Shown: positions 18,188 through 28,414 of the stretch, in pieces
Layout of the letters: each line of letters starts with the position of its first letter
How positions within the stretch are numbered: the stretch's first letter is position 1
From: Aquabacterium soli
GTDB lineage: Bacteria > Pseudomonadota > Gammaproteobacteria > Burkholderiales > Burkholderiaceae_C
DNA: 64,000 bases
Assembly: GCF_003933735.1 (NCBI RefSeq)
Contig: NZ_RSED01000003.1
Location: forward strand, 62,001-126,000
Direction: 5' to 3'
The notes under the pieces: model-generated
What the model was told of the DNA's origin: nothing
The model's database searches: none
The model's input: the letters and a program-made list of their open reading frames with translations, nothing else
Program-made: the position numbers and the translations under genes

Positions 18188-18770
18188 GCAGTGTCTCCGG
18201 GGTATTGATGTTGATGAAATCTGCCGGGCGCTCGAAGCATACGCCGATCCATGCGCAGGCGCGTACCCATTCACCCACGCGACGCTCACCTTGGTGGAGC
18301 ATGTCCTGCAAGATGGGTTGCGTGTCGCGGTGGGCCAGCACGGTGGTCCAGTGATGGCGGGGCTCCCCGGTGACCGCATCGGTGCTGCAAGGCACAGCGA
18401 TGAGCGCCTGGGCCGCCTGGGCCGCCTGCCAGAGACGCGCCACCAGGGTGGCCGGCAGCGCCGGGCTGTCACAGGGGCTGAACTGGAGCCAGTCGGCGGT
18501 GGTGTGGCGCAGTCCGGTCAGCATGCCCGAGAGCGGGCCGGCTTTGGACGGTAGATCGGCGTCGTCCGGCATCACGGGCCAGCCCCATGCGGCGTACTGG
18601 TCGAGGTGCCGGTTGGCATTGAGGGTGAGGCGGCGAACCTGGGGTGCCAGGGCACGCGCGGCATGCAGGGCCAGGGGCTGGGCCTGCCAGGCCAGCAGCC
18701 CCTTGTCCTGGCCCCCCATGCGCCGGCCTTCACCGCCGCACAAGAGCCAGCCGTCGACCGGGAGATCCAT
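18168..18770 (-). CDS. mobA: Molybdenum cofactor guanylyltransferase MobA
   Basis: A 200-residue nucleotidyltransferase with the signature L-C-G-G-E-G-R-R-M-G-G-Q-D-K-G near the N-terminus. It transfers GMP to molybdopterin to make the guanine-dinucleotide cofactor. The ATG at 18770, seven bases after the moaA stop with GAAGG just upstream, is preferred over an in-frame GTG at 18785 that overlaps moaA. It lies directly downstream of moaA, so two steps of molybdenum cofactor synthesis are co-expressed. Confidence 0.92.
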   Translation of the reverse strand: MDLPVDGWLLCGGEGRRMGGQDKGLLAWQAQPLALHAARALAPQVRRLTLNANRHLDQYAAWGWPVMPDDADLPSKAGPLSGMLTGLRHTTADWLQFSPCDSPALPATLVARLWQAAQAAQALIAVPCSTDAVTGEPRHHWTTVLAHRDTQPILQDMLHQGERRVGEWVRACAWIGVCFERPADFININTPETLHGTPWQ

Positions 18771-18777
18771 GCCGCCT

Positions 18778-19947
18778 TCAGCCACCGATGTAGCTCATCT
18801 CGATGCGTCGGGCAGCGTCAGCTGGTGGCTCGGCGTGCGAGTGCATGGTGCCTGCCGAGGCGGTGGTGCCGCGCAGGGCCGAATAGCGGTCTTGGCGCTG
18901 CTGCCACAGGGCGTGCAGCCGGGCGCGCAGGGTGTCGTCGTCATCGCCGGCCCGCAAGGCGGCGCGCAGATCGTGGCCCTGGTGGGCGAACAGGCAGGTG
19001 TACAGGCGCCCGTCGGTGGACAGGCGCAGGCGGTTGCAATCGCCGCAGAAGGCCTGCGTGACGCTGGAGATGAAGCCGATGGTGCCCGCCCCGTCCGAGT
19101 AAGCCTCGCGCCTAGCCGTTTCGCCAGTCTGCGCGGCCGGCAGCGCCTGGAGCGGGAAATGCTCGGCAATGCGCTCACGGACCTGCTCGGAGGGCAGCAC
19201 CTGGTCCATCTGCCAGCCGTTGCTGGCGCCCACATCCATGTATTCGATGAAGCGCAGCTCGATGCTGCTGTGCCGAAAGTGGCGCGCCATGGGCACGATC
19301 TGGTCTTCGTTGACGCCGCGCTGCACCACCATGTTGACCTTGATGGGGCCCAGCCCGGCCTTCTGCGCCGCCTCGATGCCGTGCAGCACCTGGCGAACCG
19401 ACACGCCGGCATCGTTCATGCGCTGGAAGATCGTGTCGTCCAGTGCGTCCAGGCTGATGGTGACGCGGTGCAGGCCGGCGGCCTTGAGTGCGGCAGCCTT
19501 GTCGGCCAGCAGCGAGGCGTTGGTGGTGAGCGTGAGTTCGACCGGGGTGCCTTCGGGTGTCTGCAGCGGGGCAAGCGAAGCCACCAACTGGTCGAGTTGC
19601 TTGCGCATCAGCGGCTCGCCGCCGGTGAGCCGAAGCTTGCGCACGCCCAGTGACACCATCAGGCGGCTGGCGCGCTCGATCTCTTCGAAGCTCAGCAGGG
19701 CCTGATGCGGCAGGAAGCGGTGGCCGGGGCCGTATACGGAGCGCGGCATGCAGTAGCCGCAGCGGAAGTTGCATCGGTCCGTGACAGAGATGCGCAGGTC
19801 GCGCAGCGGACGATGGAGTAGATCGAGTGGCGCCTGGACGCCTGAAGGCAGGGGGCTGGCGATGGCCAAAGGCAGCGGCAGCACCGCCCCGGACGCAGGG
19901 GCCGGGGGGCTTTCTTGTTTCAGAGGAATGAAACGGGCCTCACGCAT
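18778..19947 (-). CDS. moaA: GTP 3',8-cyclase MoaA (radical SAM)
   Basis: A 389-residue radical-SAM enzyme that converts GTP to the cyclic precursor of molybdopterin. The SAM-cluster cysteines are C59, C63 and C66 (C-x3-C-x2-C). The second cluster is visible as C-G-D-C followed by a cysteine 13 residues later, and the protein ends in G-G as MoaA does. The ATG at 19947 is chosen over an upstream candidate because the family N-terminus is usually short; even so, about 40 residues of low-complexity sequence precede the conserved core. It is followed by mobA. Confidence 0.94.
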   Translation of the reverse strand: MREARFIPLKQESPPAPASGAVLPLPLAIASPLPSGVQAPLDLLHRPLRDLRISVTDRCNFRCGYCMPRSVYGPGHRFLPHQALLSFEEIERASRLMVSLGVRKLRLTGGEPLMRKQLDQLVASLAPLQTPEGTPVELTLTTNASLLADKAAALKAAGLHRVTISLDALDDTIFQRMNDAGVSVRQVLHGIEAAQKAGLGPIKVNMVVQRGVNEDQIVPMARHFRHSSIELRFIEYMDVGASNGWQMDQVLPSEQVRERIAEHFPLQALPAAQTGETARREAYSDGAGTIGFISSVTQAFCGDCNRLRLSTDGRLYTCLFAHQGHDLRAALRAGDDDDTLRARLHALWQQRQDRYSALRGTTASAGTMHSHAEPPADAARRIEMSYIGG

Positions 19948-20082
19948 GGGCGGAATTGTCGCCCAACTTGGCATGCGGGCATCCACAGGAGGTTTTTGCC
20001 TGTGCACTGGCGTGAACAGTTGGCAGTCAAGGGCGCCGTGCGTACGAGAAGCGTTCGGGGGGCTGAAGCAGCCCGGACACCG

Positions 20083-20832
20083 TCAAGGCGCGGCGTCTGC
20101 GTTGGCGCGTTGCAGCAGGGTGCTGGCGGACACCTGGCTGGCCGTCAGTGTGGGTACACGGCGGGCGCCGTCGAAACGCTGCTGCCAGTAGGCGATGCGC
20201 ATGTCTTCGATGCGCACGGCACCACCCGCGCGGGGCGAATGGATGAACTTGTTGTCGCCGATGTAGATGCCGACGTGCGAGAAGGTGTGGCGCAGGGTGT
20301 TGAAGAACACCAGATCGCCTGGCTTGAGTTCGGCCTGCCGGACCTGCTCCAGTCCGGGCATGGCCGCTTGTTCGGCGGCGCGGCGCGGCAGGATCATGCC
20401 GATGCTGCGTTCGAACACATGGCGGGTGAAGCCGCTGCAGTCGAAACCTTCGCTCTTGGAGTCTCCGCCGCGCCGGTAGGGCACGCCCAGGAAGTCCATG
20501 GCGGAGATGACGAGGTCGGAGGCCAGGTCCGTGGCCTTGTCGCGCACCTGCTGGGCCAGCTCGGAAACAGGGCGGGTGTTCAGCAGGCCCTTGTCGGCCA
20601 GGAAGCGGGACACTGGGTCGCCGGCCTCTTCGCGAGCGGCTGGTGTGCCGCTGGGTGTCGTGGCGGCGGCACCTGCTTCAAGGATCTGGGCGGGGTTGGC
20701 CTGCGCCTGGACGTCGCGCGCACCAGCTGCCAGACCGAGAACGGCCAGCAGGGTTGCCAACGAAAGGGACTTGACGCGAGAGGCCACCTCTTGGCCGGGG
20801 CGTCGTCCCGTACTCCAGAACATGAAACGCAT
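20083..20832 (-). CDS. NlpC/P60 cysteine peptidase (exported)
   Basis: A 249-residue exported protein with an N-terminal signal peptide (hydrophobic run ending near A-Q-A at residue 45). A C-terminal NlpC/P60 domain carries the catalytic cysteine C132 in F-D-C-S-G-F and histidines H186 (S-H-V-G-I-Y) and H198. The family cuts cell-wall peptides, usually at gamma-D-Glu-DAP bonds. An in-frame TTG three codons upstream is less likely than the ATG at 20832. It lies alone on the minus strand between moaA and the ABC-F gene. Confidence 0.92.
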   Translation of the reverse strand: MRFMFWSTGRRPGQEVASRVKSLSLATLLAVLGLAAGARDVQAQANPAQILEAGAAATTPSGTPAAREEAGDPVSRFLADKGLLNTRPVSELAQQVRDKATDLASDLVISAMDFLGVPYRRGGDSKSEGFDCSGFTRHVFERSIGMILPRRAAEQAAMPGLEQVRQAELKPGDLVFFNTLRHTFSHVGIYIGDNKFIHSPRAGGAVRIEDMRIAYWQQRFDGARRVPTLTASQVSASTLLQRANADAAP

Positions 20833-20882
20833 GGGGCGCAAGAGTAGGGGAGATCCTACAAGGCGTCAACCCGCAAAAGTGG

Positions 20883-20933
20883 CCGAAATCAAGGGGTTAA
20901 CCCCGTTTCTTGAGATTTCGGTGATCCATCACC
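20883..20933. repeat. Nested inverted repeats after the ABC-F stop codon
   Basis: CCGAAATC (20883-20890) pairs with GATTTCGG (20914-20921) around an inner 12-base palindrome GGGGTTAACCCC (20893-20904). A further palindrome GGTGATCCATCACC (20920-20933) covers the ABC-F stop codon. No T-run follows on the minus strand, so a classical terminator is not shown. A processing or weak termination structure is possible. Confidence 0.55.
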
Positions 20934-22926
20934 CTTGTTGCAGTAGTTGCAGAGATTCGCTTAAGTTCAGCCATTTGGCCTCCAACTCGTCGATTTCTTC
21001 GCCCAACTGCTTCATTTTGCGTCCCAGTTCGCTGCGGTCGGCGGCGCTCAGCTTGGGGCTGGCCAGATCGGTGCTGATCTGGTCTTTTTCGGCGGTGGCG
21101 GCCTCCATGCGCTGCTCCACGCGGGTCAATTCGGCCTTGATGGGCTTGGCCTGGGCGGCGAGTTCGCGGGCCGCACCGGCCTGGGCCTTGCGTTCGTCCT
21201 TGCGGTTGCTCGCTGGTGAAGGCGCTGCAGCTGGTGTCGGGGCCTGCACCATCTGCGGCAAGAGAGCGGGCGCCGAGGCAGATTGCTTCGATGCTGCCTT
21301 GGCGGCGGCCGCCTGCAGCCGTGATTGCTCCAACAGCCATTTCTGGTAGTCGTCCAGGTCACCGTCGAATTCGCTGACCCCACCCTTGGTGACCAGCCAG
21401 AATTCGTCGCAGACCTCGCGCAGCAAGGCGCGGTCATGGCTGACCAGCATCAGTGTGCCCTCGAAGCCGTTGAGCGCCATGCTCAGGGCCTCGCGGGTGG
21501 TCAGGTCCAGGTGGTTCGTGGGTTCATCGAGCAGCAGCAGGTTGGGGCGTTGCCACACCAGCAGGGCCAGCACCAGGCGGGCTTTCTCTCCGCCGCTCAT
21601 CAGGCCCACGGGCTGGTTGACCATGTCGCCCACAAAGCGGAAGCTGCCCAGGAAGTCGCGCAGCTCCTGCTCGCGCCCGGCCGGGCCCACGTCGCGCGCC
21701 AGTCGCACCATGTGCATCAGGGGGCCGTCGTCCAGCTGCAGCACGTCCAGCTCCTGCTGGGCGAAGTAGCCGATGCTCAGGCCCTTGCCTTCGGTGACCT
21801 CACCGGAGATCAGTGGCTGCATGTGGGCCAGGGTCTTGACCAGCGTGGACTTGCCCTGGCCGTTGGCACCCAGGATGCCGATGCGCTGGCCGGGCATCAC
21901 CGAGCGGTTGATGTTCTGGACGATGACGACATCGCCTTCTGGGTTCTTGTAGCCGCACTGCAGATCCTTGAGCGCCATCATCGGATTGGGCAGGCTCAGG
22001 GGCTCCTTGAACTCGAACTGGAAATCGCTGGCCGTGAGCACGGGGCCGAGCTTTTCCATGCGTTCCAGGGCCTTCACGCGGCTTTGCGCCTGCTTGGCCT
22101 TGGAAGCCTTGGCCTTGAAGCGGGCGATGAACTTGTTCAGGTGGGCGATGCGGTCCTGCTGTTTGGAATAGGCTGCTGCCGCCTGGCTCATCCGCTCGGC
22201 ACGCATGAACTCGAAGGCCGTGTAGCCGCCGGTGTAGCGCGTGAGCTTGGCCTCGTCCAGGTGCAGGGTGACCTTGGTGATGGCGTCGAGGAATTCGCGG
22301 TCGTGGCTGATGACGATCATCGTGCCTTCGTAGCGCTGCAGCCAGGCCTCCAGCCAGACCAGGGCGTCCAGGTCCAGGTGGTTGGTGGGTTCGTCGAGCA
22401 GCAGCAGCTGCGAAGGACACATCAGCGCGCGCGCCAGTTGCAGGCGCATGCGCCAGCCGCCGGAGAAGCTGTTGACCGGCGCGGTGATCTGGTCGCCCTT
22501 GAAACCCAGGCCCATCAACAGGGCTTGCGCGCGTGCGGGGGCATCGAAATCGCCGGCATCGGCCAGCATGGCATAGGCATCGCCGATGGCGTGTCCATCA
22601 TCGTCTGCTTCGGCCTTGACCAGGGCGGCGCGTGCCAGCATCAGGCGTGCGTCGCCTTGCAGCACGAAGTCGGTGGCGGACTCTTCGGTCTCGGGCATGT
22701 CCTGGGCCACTTCGGCCCAGCCGCCGGGCGCCATCCACGCGGCAGGGATCTCCATGTCGCCGGCATCGAGTTGCAGGCGGCCGGCAATGAGCGAGAACAG
22801 CGAGGACTTGCCGGCACCGTTGCGGCCGATCAGGCCGACCTTCTCTCCGGGGTGCAGGGTGGCGCTGGCGCCGTCGAGCACGACCTTGGTGCCGCGACGG
22901 AGCGTGATGTTGCGCAGGGTGATCAT
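20929..22926 (-). CDS. ABC-F family ATPase (YheS/Uup-like)
   Basis: A 665-residue protein with two ABC ATPase domains and no membrane segments. The first Walker A is G-R-N-G-A-G-K-S (34-41), the second G-A-N-G-Q-G-K-S (about 350), and both Walker B regions read L-D-E-P-T-N-H-L-D. A charged interdomain linker and a C-terminal coiled coil (about 600-660) are as expected for ABC-F ribosome-associated factors. YheS of E. coli is the nearest named relative by size and layout. The likely role is translation, relieving stalled ribosomes; the exact subtype is uncertain. It follows prmB by seven bases. Confidence 0.9.
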   Translation of the reverse strand: MITLRNITLRRGTKVVLDGASATLHPGEKVGLIGRNGAGKSSLFSLIAGRLQLDAGDMEIPAAWMAPGGWAEVAQDMPETEESATDFVLQGDARLMLARAALVKAEADDDGHAIGDAYAMLADAGDFDAPARAQALLMGLGFKGDQITAPVNSFSGGWRMRLQLARALMCPSQLLLLDEPTNHLDLDALVWLEAWLQRYEGTMIVISHDREFLDAITKVTLHLDEAKLTRYTGGYTAFEFMRAERMSQAAAAYSKQQDRIAHLNKFIARFKAKASKAKQAQSRVKALERMEKLGPVLTASDFQFEFKEPLSLPNPMMALKDLQCGYKNPEGDVVIVQNINRSVMPGQRIGILGANGQGKSTLVKTLAHMQPLISGEVTEGKGLSIGYFAQQELDVLQLDDGPLMHMVRLARDVGPAGREQELRDFLGSFRFVGDMVNQPVGLMSGGEKARLVLALLVWQRPNLLLLDEPTNHLDLTTREALSMALNGFEGTLMLVSHDRALLREVCDEFWLVTKGGVSEFDGDLDDYQKWLLEQSRLQAAAAKAASKQSASAPALLPQMVQAPTPAAAPSPASNRKDERKAQAGAARELAAQAKPIKAELTRVEQRMEAATAEKDQISTDLASPKLSAADRSELGRKMKQLGEEIDELEAKWLNLSESLQLLQQG

Positions 22927-22933
22927 GAGGTCT

Positions 22934-23815
22934 TCAAACTTCCAGGGCTTCGCGGGTGATCAGCAGCAGCTGATCGGTGCCGGACGAGGTATCGAGCCAG
23001 ACCACGGGCAGGTCGGCAAAGGCGTTTTCGAAGTGCTCGCGCTCATTGCCGATTTCCAGCACGAGCACGCCGTCTTCATTCAGGTAGCGGGACGGGTCGG
23101 CACGCAGGGCAGCGATCAGGGCGCGGCAAAAGTCCATGCCGTCGTCGCCTGATCCGAGGGCCATGGCCGGCTCGGCCTGGTACTCGGCCGGCAGTGTCGC
23201 CATGGAGCGGGCATTGACGTAGGGCGGGTTGCACAGGATCAGGTCGTAGGGGCCGCGGGCGGGTTGCAGGCCGTCGCCTTCAATCAGGGTGATGCGGTCA
23301 GCAAGCTGGTGCTTGTCCACATTGATGCGAGCCACGGCCAGGGCATCGGCACTCAGGTCGATCGCATCGACCACCACCTCGGGGAAGGCCAACGCGGCCA
23401 GAACGGCCAGGCTGCCGTTGCCGGTGCACAGGTCCAGCACGCGGTGGGTGCGGTCGCTGAGCCACCCGTCGATGCTGCCGTCGGCCAGCACCTCGGCGAT
23501 GAAGGAGCGCGGTACGATGGCGCGCTCATCGACATAGAAGGGCACGCCCTGCAGCCAGGCTTCCTTGGTGAGGTAGGCGGCGGGCTGGCGGGTGGCGATG
23601 CGCTGTTCGATCAGGGCGCGGGCCTTGTCGGACTGCTCCGGCGTGAGGGGCTGTGGTGCGGCGCTGTCCAGATCGTCCAGGGGCAGGCTGAGCGACCACA
23701 ACACCAGCCAGGCGGCCTCGTCAAAGGCGGTGGCTGTGCCATGCCCGAAAGCAACACCCGCCTCGGTGAGGCGGGCGGCGCTGGATTCGATCAGTTCAAG
23801 AACCGTGTGGGGCAT
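22934..23815 (-). CDS. prmB: Ribosomal protein uL3 N5-glutamine methyltransferase
   Basis: A 293-residue methyltransferase of the HemK/PrmB family with SAM motif D-L-C-T-G-N-G (128-134) and the glutamine-binding N-P-P-Y (196-199). The stretch V-N-A-R-S-M after N-P-P-Y and the overall length point to PrmB rather than PrmC. It methylates a glutamine of ribosomal protein L3. The ATG at 23815 is two bases after the dapE stop; an in-frame GTG at 23821 overlaps dapE and is possible. It is tightly packed between dapE and the ABC-F gene. Confidence 0.92.
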   Translation of the reverse strand: MPHTVLELIESSAARLTEAGVAFGHGTATAFDEAAWLVLWSLSLPLDDLDSAAPQPLTPEQSDKARALIEQRIATRQPAAYLTKEAWLQGVPFYVDERAIVPRSFIAEVLADGSIDGWLSDRTHRVLDLCTGNGSLAVLAALAFPEVVVDAIDLSADALAVARINVDKHQLADRITLIEGDGLQPARGPYDLILCNPPYVNARSMATLPAEYQAEPAMALGSGDDGMDFCRALIAALRADPSRYLNEDGVLVLEIGNEREHFENAFADLPVVWLDTSSGTDQLLLITREALEV

Positions 23816-23817
23816 GG

Positions 23818-24972
23818 TCACGTCAGCAGTCTTTCAAGGGTTCGCAGGTAGATGTCCTTGAGCGGTTCGATGGCGTCCACGGCCACGTGCTCATCGATCT
23901 TGTGGATGGTGGCGTTGACGGGGCCAAACTCAACCACCTGCGGGCAGATCTGCGCGATGAATCGGCCATCGGATGTGCCGCCCGTGGTGGACAGCTCGGT
24001 GGTGAGGCCCGTGGTCTGCTGAATGGCGCCAGAGAGCGCCTCGATCAGGCTGCCCGGGCGCGTCAGGAAGGGGCGGCCGCCCAACACCCAGTCGATCGTG
24101 TACTCAAGTCCGTGGCGGCCGAGCAGTTCGTGCACGCGGGCCTTCAGGGCATCGGGCGTTGATTCAGTCGAGAAGCGGAAATTGAAATCGATGACCAGTT
24201 CGCCCGGGATCACGTTGTTGGCGCCGGTGCCCGCGTGGATGTTGGACATCTGCCAGCTGGTGGGCGGGAAGTGGTCGTTGCCCTGGTCCCACTCGATGGT
24301 GACCAGCTCGGCCAGCGCGGGCGCGGACTGGTGGATGGGGTTGCGCGCCAGATGCGGGTAGGCGATGTGGCCCTGTACGCCCTGGATGCGCAGCTTGCCA
24401 GAGAGCGAGCCGCGGCGGCCATTCTTGATCATGTCGCCCAGGGACTTGACCGAGGTGGGCTCGCCGACGATGCAGCAATCGATGCGCTCGCCCTGCTGTT
24501 GCAGCCATTCGCAGACCTTGACGGTGCCATCGACCGAGGGGCCTTCTTCATCGCTGGTGATCAGGAAGGCCACGCTGCCAGCGTGTTTCGGGTGGGCTGC
24601 CACGAAGGTTTCGCTGGCCACCACCATGGCCGCCAGCGAGGTCTTCATGTCGGCGGCGCCACGGCCATAGAGCATGCCCTCCCGGTGCGTGGGCACAAAG
24701 GGCGGGCTGCTCCATTGTTCCAGCGGGCCGGTGGGCACGACATCGGTGTGGCCGGCAAAGACCAGGGTGGGGCTGCCCGTGGCGTGTCCATGGCCGCGCT
24801 TGATGGCCCACAGGTTGGTGACGGGCGCATCGGCCGGCCCGTAGCTGAGGGTGGTGCATTCGAAGCCAGCGGCCTTGAGGCGCTCGGCCATCAGGTCCTG
24901 GCAGCCGCCGTCGTGGGGGGTGACGGAATCCCGTGCAATCAGCGCCTCGACGAGGCGCAAGGTATCGGACAT
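23818..24972 (-). CDS. dapE: Succinyl-diaminopimelate desuccinylase
   Basis: A 384-residue M20-family metallohydrolase with metal ligands H75-x-D77 (A-G-H-T-D-V-V), D108 (G-A-A-D-M-K) and the glutamates of S-D-E-E-G at 142-143. It removes succinate from N-succinyl-LL-diaminopimelate in the lysine and peptidoglycan precursor pathway. Length and motifs match E. coli DapE. It follows the PilU-like gene by 51 bases in a group with dapC and dapD, so three steps of the succinylase branch are encoded together. Confidence 0.96.
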   Translation of the reverse strand: MSDTLRLVEALIARDSVTPHDGGCQDLMAERLKAAGFECTTLSYGPADAPVTNLWAIKRGHGHATGSPTLVFAGHTDVVPTGPLEQWSSPPFVPTHREGMLYGRGAADMKTSLAAMVVASETFVAAHPKHAGSVAFLITSDEEGPSVDGTVKVCEWLQQQGERIDCCIVGEPTSVKSLGDMIKNGRRGSLSGKLRIQGVQGHIAYPHLARNPIHQSAPALAELVTIEWDQGNDHFPPTSWQMSNIHAGTGANNVIPGELVIDFNFRFSTESTPDALKARVHELLGRHGLEYTIDWVLGGRPFLTRPGSLIEALSGAIQQTTGLTTELSTTGGTSDGRFIAQICPQVVEFGPVNATIHKIDEHVAVDAIEPLKDIYLRTLERLLT

Positions 24973-25023
24973 GTCAAAAGAAACCGTGGTCGCGGCGCTC
25001 GGTGACGAGCGCCGTGTGAAGCA

Positions 25024-26211
25024 TCAGAACAGACCGCCGCCACCAGCACGACGCTCTCGCTCTTCGTGCACGTCCAGCGTGATCTCGGTGAAGGAGGGGC
25101 CGTCGTCGGCCTCTTCCTGCTTGGCCACCAGCTTGGACTGGTTGCCCATGTCGTTCTGCAGGCGCCACATCAGGTTGGTGGGCGAATCGGAGTAGGTCAT
25201 GCCTTCGTCGCGCGTGACCAGGCCTTCATTGATCAGTCGGGCAATGTCCTGCTCGAATGTTTGCGAGCCCGGCGCCATGGATTTTTCCATGGCCTCCTTG
25301 ATGCCCGTGAAATCACTGCGCTCGATCATCTCGCCGATGTGCTGGGTGTTGAGCAGAACTTCCACGGCTGGCACACGCCCGCCGGAGGTGTTGCGCAGCA
25401 GGCGTTGCGAGACGATGGACTTCAGGCCCGAGGCCAGGTCGCTCAACAGGGCGGGGCGTGCCTCTGGGGTGTAGAAGGACAGGATCCGGCCCAGCGCGTG
25501 GTAGCTGTTGTTGGCATGCAGGGTGGACAGCACCAGGTGGCCCGACAGGGCGTACGAGATCGCGGCTGTCATGGTCTCGCGGTCGCGGATTTCGCCGATC
25601 AGGATGCAATCAGGCGCCTGGCGCAGCGCGTTGCGCAGGCCGATCTGAAGCGACTGGGTGTCGCGGCCGATCTCGCGCTGGTTGACGATGGATTTCTTGT
25701 TCGAGAACAAGAACTCCATCGGATCCTCGATGGTGAGGATGTGGCCCGTCATGCGCTGGTTGCGGTGCTCCAGCATGGCGGCCAGCGTGGTGCTCTTGCC
25801 GGTGCCGGTGGCGCCGGCCAGGATGATCAGGCCGCGCTTTTCGAGCACCAGTTGCGACAGCACCTCGGGCACGTTCAGCGAATCGAGCGCCGGGATGTCG
25901 GACGGGATGTAGCGGAACACCGCGGCCACCGAGCCGCGCTGCTTGAAGGCGCTCAGGCGGAAAATGGCCACGCCTCGCAGCGTGAGGCCCACGTTCAGCT
26001 CGCCGGTGTCGTCGAGCTCTTCCATCTGGGCCGGGCTGAGCATCTCGGACAGCAGTTGGCGCGGCTGCGATGGCGTCAGGATCTGGTCCGTCAGCTGCAG
26101 GATCTGGCCGTGGATCTTGATGAGGATGGGCGTGTTGGCCGACAGAAAGACGTCGGAGGCCTTCTTCTCGGCCATGATGCGCAACACGCGTTCCAGGTTC
26201 CCATCGCTCAT
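25024..26211 (-). CDS. PilT/PilU-family type IV pilus retraction ATPase (PilU-like)
   Basis: A 395-residue secretion-type hexameric ATPase with Walker A G-A-T-G-T-G-K-S-T, Asp box (I-E-D-P-M-E-F), Walker B G-E-I-R-D and His box (S-T-L-H-A-N-N). The N-terminal M-A-E-K-K-A-S-D-V-F-L and a C-terminal extension of about 40 residues fit PilU better than PilT. The ATG at 26211 has AAGGGAG about 6 bases upstream, so the TTG before it is rejected. It should power or assist pilus retraction in the cytoplasm. It sits between dapD and dapE with no other pilus gene in the window. Confidence 0.9.
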   Translation of the reverse strand: MSDGNLERVLRIMAEKKASDVFLSANTPILIKIHGQILQLTDQILTPSQPRQLLSEMLSPAQMEELDDTGELNVGLTLRGVAIFRLSAFKQRGSVAAVFRYIPSDIPALDSLNVPEVLSQLVLEKRGLIILAGATGTGKSTTLAAMLEHRNQRMTGHILTIEDPMEFLFSNKKSIVNQREIGRDTQSLQIGLRNALRQAPDCILIGEIRDRETMTAAISYALSGHLVLSTLHANNSYHALGRILSFYTPEARPALLSDLASGLKSIVSQRLLRNTSGGRVPAVEVLLNTQHIGEMIERSDFTGIKEAMEKSMAPGSQTFEQDIARLINEGLVTRDEGMTYSDSPTNLMWRLQNDMGNQSKLVAKQEEADDGPSFTEITLDVHEERERRAGGGGLF

Positions 26212-26267
26212 CAAGTGCTCCCTTCAGCTGATGTCTATCGGTGGCTCGGACGATGCCTGTGCGCGGA

Positions 26268-27095
<828 letters not shown>

Positions 27096-27138
27096 GTTCT
27101 TGTCGTCCTAAAAGAGGAGCGGGGGTCAGGATGGGAGA

Positions 27139-28386
27139 TCAGGCAGCGGCCTGGATGAAGCTGCGGATGCGCTGGGCGGCCTCGACGCATTCGTCGACGC
27201 CCGCCACCAGGGCCATGCGCACGCGGCCGGTGCCCGGGTTGACGCCCTGGGCTTCGCGCGCCAGGTAGCTGCCGGGCAGAACAGCGACATTGTATTGAGC
27301 CAGGAGCTCGCAGGTGAACCATTCGTCCAGACTCAGGCCGGCGGCCGCGGCCTGGGGGGCAAATCGTTCAGGAACCGCTGCCCAGAGGTAGAAGCCGGCG
27401 TCGGGCAGGGCCACGTCCATCACCTCGGCCAGCAGGGGCGTCACGCGTTCGAACTTTTCGCGGTAGAGGGCGCGGTTGGCCACCACGTGGGCCTCGTCGT
27501 TCCAGGCCGCCACGCTGGCACGTTGGATGGCCGGGCCCATGGCGCTGCCGTGGTAAGTGCGGTAGAGCAGGAAAGCCTTGATCAATGCCGCATCGCCCGC
27601 CACGAAGCCGGAACGCATGCCCGGCACGTTGGAGCGCTTGGACAGGCTGGTCAGCATGATCAGCTTGCGGAAATCGCTGCGGCCCAGCTGCGCTGCGGCC
27701 TGCAGGCCGCCCAGGGGGGCGGCGCCATCGCCTTCGCGGAAGTAGATCTCGGAGTAGCACTCGTCCGAGGCGATCACGAAGCCATGCCGGTCGCTCAGCT
27801 CGAACAGCTTGCGCCACTCCTCCAGCGGCATCACGGCGCCGGTGGGGTTGCCCGGCGAGCACACGAACAGCAGTTGCGTGGTGGCCCAGGTGGATTCAGG
27901 GATGGCGCCCCAGTCGGCCGCGAAGTTGCGGGCCGGATCGGAGTTGGCGTAGACCACGCGGGCGCCGGACAGCAGCGCCGCGCCTTCGTAGATCTGATAG
28001 AACGGATTGGGGCTGACCACCGTGGGCCCGCCGCTTTCGCGGTGCTGGGTGGGGTCAATTACCACCTGCGCCAGGGCGAACAGCGCCTCGCGCGAGCCGT
28101 TGACGGGCAGGATCTGCGTGGCCGGGTCCAACGCCAAACCGTAGCGGCGTTGCATCCAGGCGGCGCAGGCCTCGCGCAAGGCGGGCTCGCCAGCGGTGGC
28201 GGGATAGCTGGCCAGACCATCCAGCGAATCGGTCAGAGCCTGCTTGATGAAATCGGGCGTGGGGTGCTTGGGTTCGCCAATGCCCAGGCTGATGGCAGGC
28301 AGGGCCGGATTGGCTTGGACACCCTTGGTCAGGCCACGCAGGCGCTCGAAGGGGTAGGGCTGGAGGGAGGACAGCAGCGGGTTCAT
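27139..28386 (-). CDS. dapC: Succinyldiaminopimelate transaminase
   Basis: A 415-residue class I/II PLP aminotransferase. The opening N-P-L-L-S-S-L-Q-P-Y-P-F-E-R-L is typical of betaproteobacterial DapC. The PLP lysine lies in S-L-S-K-R-S-N-V-P-G. The context with dapD immediately downstream supports the assignment as the transaminase of the succinylase branch. It follows the exported hypothetical gene by 28 bases and may share its promoter. Confidence 0.93.
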   Translation of the reverse strand: MNPLLSSLQPYPFERLRGLTKGVQANPALPAISLGIGEPKHPTPDFIKQALTDSLDGLASYPATAGEPALREACAAWMQRRYGLALDPATQILPVNGSREALFALAQVVIDPTQHRESGGPTVVSPNPFYQIYEGAALLSGARVVYANSDPARNFAADWGAIPESTWATTQLLFVCSPGNPTGAVMPLEEWRKLFELSDRHGFVIASDECYSEIYFREGDGAAPLGGLQAAAQLGRSDFRKLIMLTSLSKRSNVPGMRSGFVAGDAALIKAFLLYRTYHGSAMGPAIQRASVAAWNDEAHVVANRALYREKFERVTPLLAEVMDVALPDAGFYLWAAVPERFAPQAAAAGLSLDEWFTCELLAQYNVAVLPGSYLAREAQGVNPGTGRVRMALVAGVDECVEAAQRIRSFIQAAA

Positions 28387-28414
28387 GGGGGCGGATTATC
28401 CCAGCCCCGCAGGC

